DNA of 64,000 nucleotides from Stentor coeruleus (Eukaryota; Ciliophora; Heterotrichea; Heterotrichida; Stentoridae), in contig MPUH01000057.1 in NCBI GenBank assembly GCA_001970955.1, forward strand, positions 62,001-126,000, in the 5' to 3' direction. A program made the translations under genes and the position numbers. This document shows, in pieces, positions 62,879 through 64,000 of this stretch (position 1 is the stretch's first letter; each line of letters starts with the position of its first letter). The notes under the pieces were generated by a model. It did not search any database. It worked only from the letters and a program-made list of their open reading frames with translations, and was not told where the DNA came from.

Positions 62879-63889
62879 ATGAGTTTATAAATAATTAAAT
62901 AGCAAAATGATATGCTTATATTTTAGATGAGTTTATAAACTAATAATAGAATACTTAAATTATAGTTTAAAATATTTTAACTGGTAGCATATGAAGGTGG
63001 TGTTTGCATTTTAGGAAATCTCCACTAGATTCAGTTTGGAATAATTTGGAGACTAGTGTAATTTTTTTTAATCTATCTGAGTTTTTATTAAATTTTACCC
63101 CTTATTATAGTTATGTCTTTTCTGTTCATAATTCTTATCAGGCATTCATCATTTATTAGGAAGAAAGCCAGAATCGATGTTTATCAATGCTTGAACTTAA
63201 ATTAGAAGATTTTTCACTTTTGTGACATGAAGTAGATTGAATTCTTCTAGTATAGGTTTGAAATGCCAAAAGAAGTAATTGATTTTATTAAAAGTAAGAC
63301 TAGCTAAAACTTCATCAGGAGCGTCTTCTTCAGTTCTATGTTGTGCTTCCATAGGGATTATTTTATCTAAAACAATAGTATTAACAGTAAGCTAAAAACT
63401 TTATATATAAGCTTTTAGATAATCGTCACATAATTATCAAGAGCTGTTTTTACTCCATATTACTTGTATCATAATAAATTGTTAATTTCGAATAATCTTT
63501 TAATTCATTGCTTCAATCTATATATTATTTTCTACCTTTAAAAATCGCAGATAGAGGGATATGCCTAGCTCTTTAAATTTGCTTTTTTAATTATTATTTA
63601 TGAATCCATATCATTTATCTAATATTAACTTGACAAACTATTAAATAACATTAAGAATTAAAATCAAAAATCTATTTTCTCCTTTACTTCAAATGTATTC
63701 CTATATTTACTAAATATCATTTATTATCATTCCCTTCTTTGTTTCAAAAACCCAAAATCTATCTTCACTTACTTATCATTTTACCTTTTAAACCATCAAG
63801 ACCTTAATTATCCATCTCAAATTAATATTAGTATCTAATAACAATTTACATAATTAAAAAATCGTAAAATAACTGTTAAAAGCTTGAGT
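62879..63889. other. Spacer with a possible small gene
   Basis: About 1 kb between the ABHD17-like gene and the partial gene at the right edge. Left part G-containing, right ~180 bp C-rich and G-poor on the plus strand. It holds the 51-codon frame at 63197-63352. Confidence 0.5.
63197..63352 (-). CDS. Possible small protein or gene relic, 51 residues
   Basis: From ATG: MEAQHRTEEDAPDEVLASLT then FNKINYFFWHFKPILEEFN and a short end, TAA. The composition is convincingly protein-like, and the frame stays open upstream for ~13 codons (LTVNTIVLDKIIP) before a stop. No intron fitting the local pattern extends it. No family recognised. Confidence 0.3.
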   Translation of the reverse strand: MEAQHRTEEDAPDEVLASLTFNKINYFFWHFKPILEEFNLLHVTKVKNLLI

Positions 63890-64000
63890 CTAGAAATTAT
63901 CATCCCAGTTAGCACCTGGTGGTCCTTGTGTACGTTTTTTATAAATAAGTGCGTTTTGTGCATTTTCAATATCATTCAAGAAATTATCTAAATCCCTTGG
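63890..64000 (-). CDS. C-terminal end of a gene running off the right edge
   Basis: 36 codons in frame to TAG at 63890, ending KKRTQGPPGANWDDNF. Well-mixed composition; preceded on its 3' side by the C-rich flank typical of gene borders here. Too short to assign. Confidence 0.55.
   Translation of the reverse strand, partial: PRDLDNFLNDIENAQNALIYKKRTQGPPGANWDDNF

Noticed and set aside
1-64000. tRNA, rRNA, CRISPR, telomere or transposon sequence
   Set aside because: I scanned for T-loop-like motifs, GC-rich islands, regularly spaced repeats, telomere-like repeats and transposase motifs and found none that stands up.

Overview
The window looks like a piece of the macronuclear genome of a heterotrich ciliate close to Stentor. 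Three lines of evidence support this. Genes are short and densely packed in very AT-rich DNA. TAA, TAG and TGA all act as stops, so the code is standard, unlike Blepharisma or most other ciliates. Seven introns can be placed, and every one is exactly 15 nt, of the form GTA...AG with A at position 10. All seven were found because a reading frame stopped inside the intron and resumed in frame behind it.

Layout. 1-11.5 kb: a calcium-sensor/PIP-kinase gene running off the left edge, a zinc-ribbon protein, a multi-pass membrane protein, ribosomal protein uL15, an LRR protein with an EF-hand-like tail, and a four-EF-hand protein. 12-21 kb: coiled-coil proteins (one with a CaaX box), an HNH-nuclease-like protein with a mitochondrial-type leader, a Cys-rich surface protein, and two kinases, one an Aurora-like kinase fused to a MYND finger. 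21-34 kb: a 1518-residue protein with an axonemal p28-like motif, a degenerate HAD-like protein, an interrupted SANT protein, an inositol polyphosphate kinase with a K/E-repeat leader, and a coiled-coil protein. 34-50 kb: a second Cys-rich surface protein almost touching a pseudo-DEAD-box protein, two compact C2H2-HECT ubiquitin ligases, PreP protease, PIG-F, a C2/coiled-coil/GAR protein, an EF-hand protein and a nucleoside hydrolase. 50-64 kb: a trypsin-like protease, a CDPK, coiled-coil proteins, acetyl-CoA synthetase, a second GAR protein, a Caprin-like RGG protein, an ABHD17-like hydrolase, and the tail of a gene at the right edge.

There are no bacterial-style operons, and the genes do not form one pathway. 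Calcium signalling (CDPK, three other EF-hand genes), phosphoinositide and inositol phosphate metabolism (PIP kinase, IP kinase) and cilium/cytoskeleton proteins are well represented. PIG-F would serve GPI attachment of proteins like the two Cys-rich surface proteins. Three dispersed paralogue pairs occur: HECT ligases, C2-GAR proteins and Cys-rich proteins.

Six single-N joins are each flanked by near-identical copies of the same sequence. They are unmerged contig overlaps, not biology, and they distort four genes. Spacers longer than about 300 bp show a repeating composition pattern: G-rich just right of a gene and C-rich just left of the next, whichever way the genes point. I saw no tRNA, rRNA, CRISPR, transposon or virus-like element.
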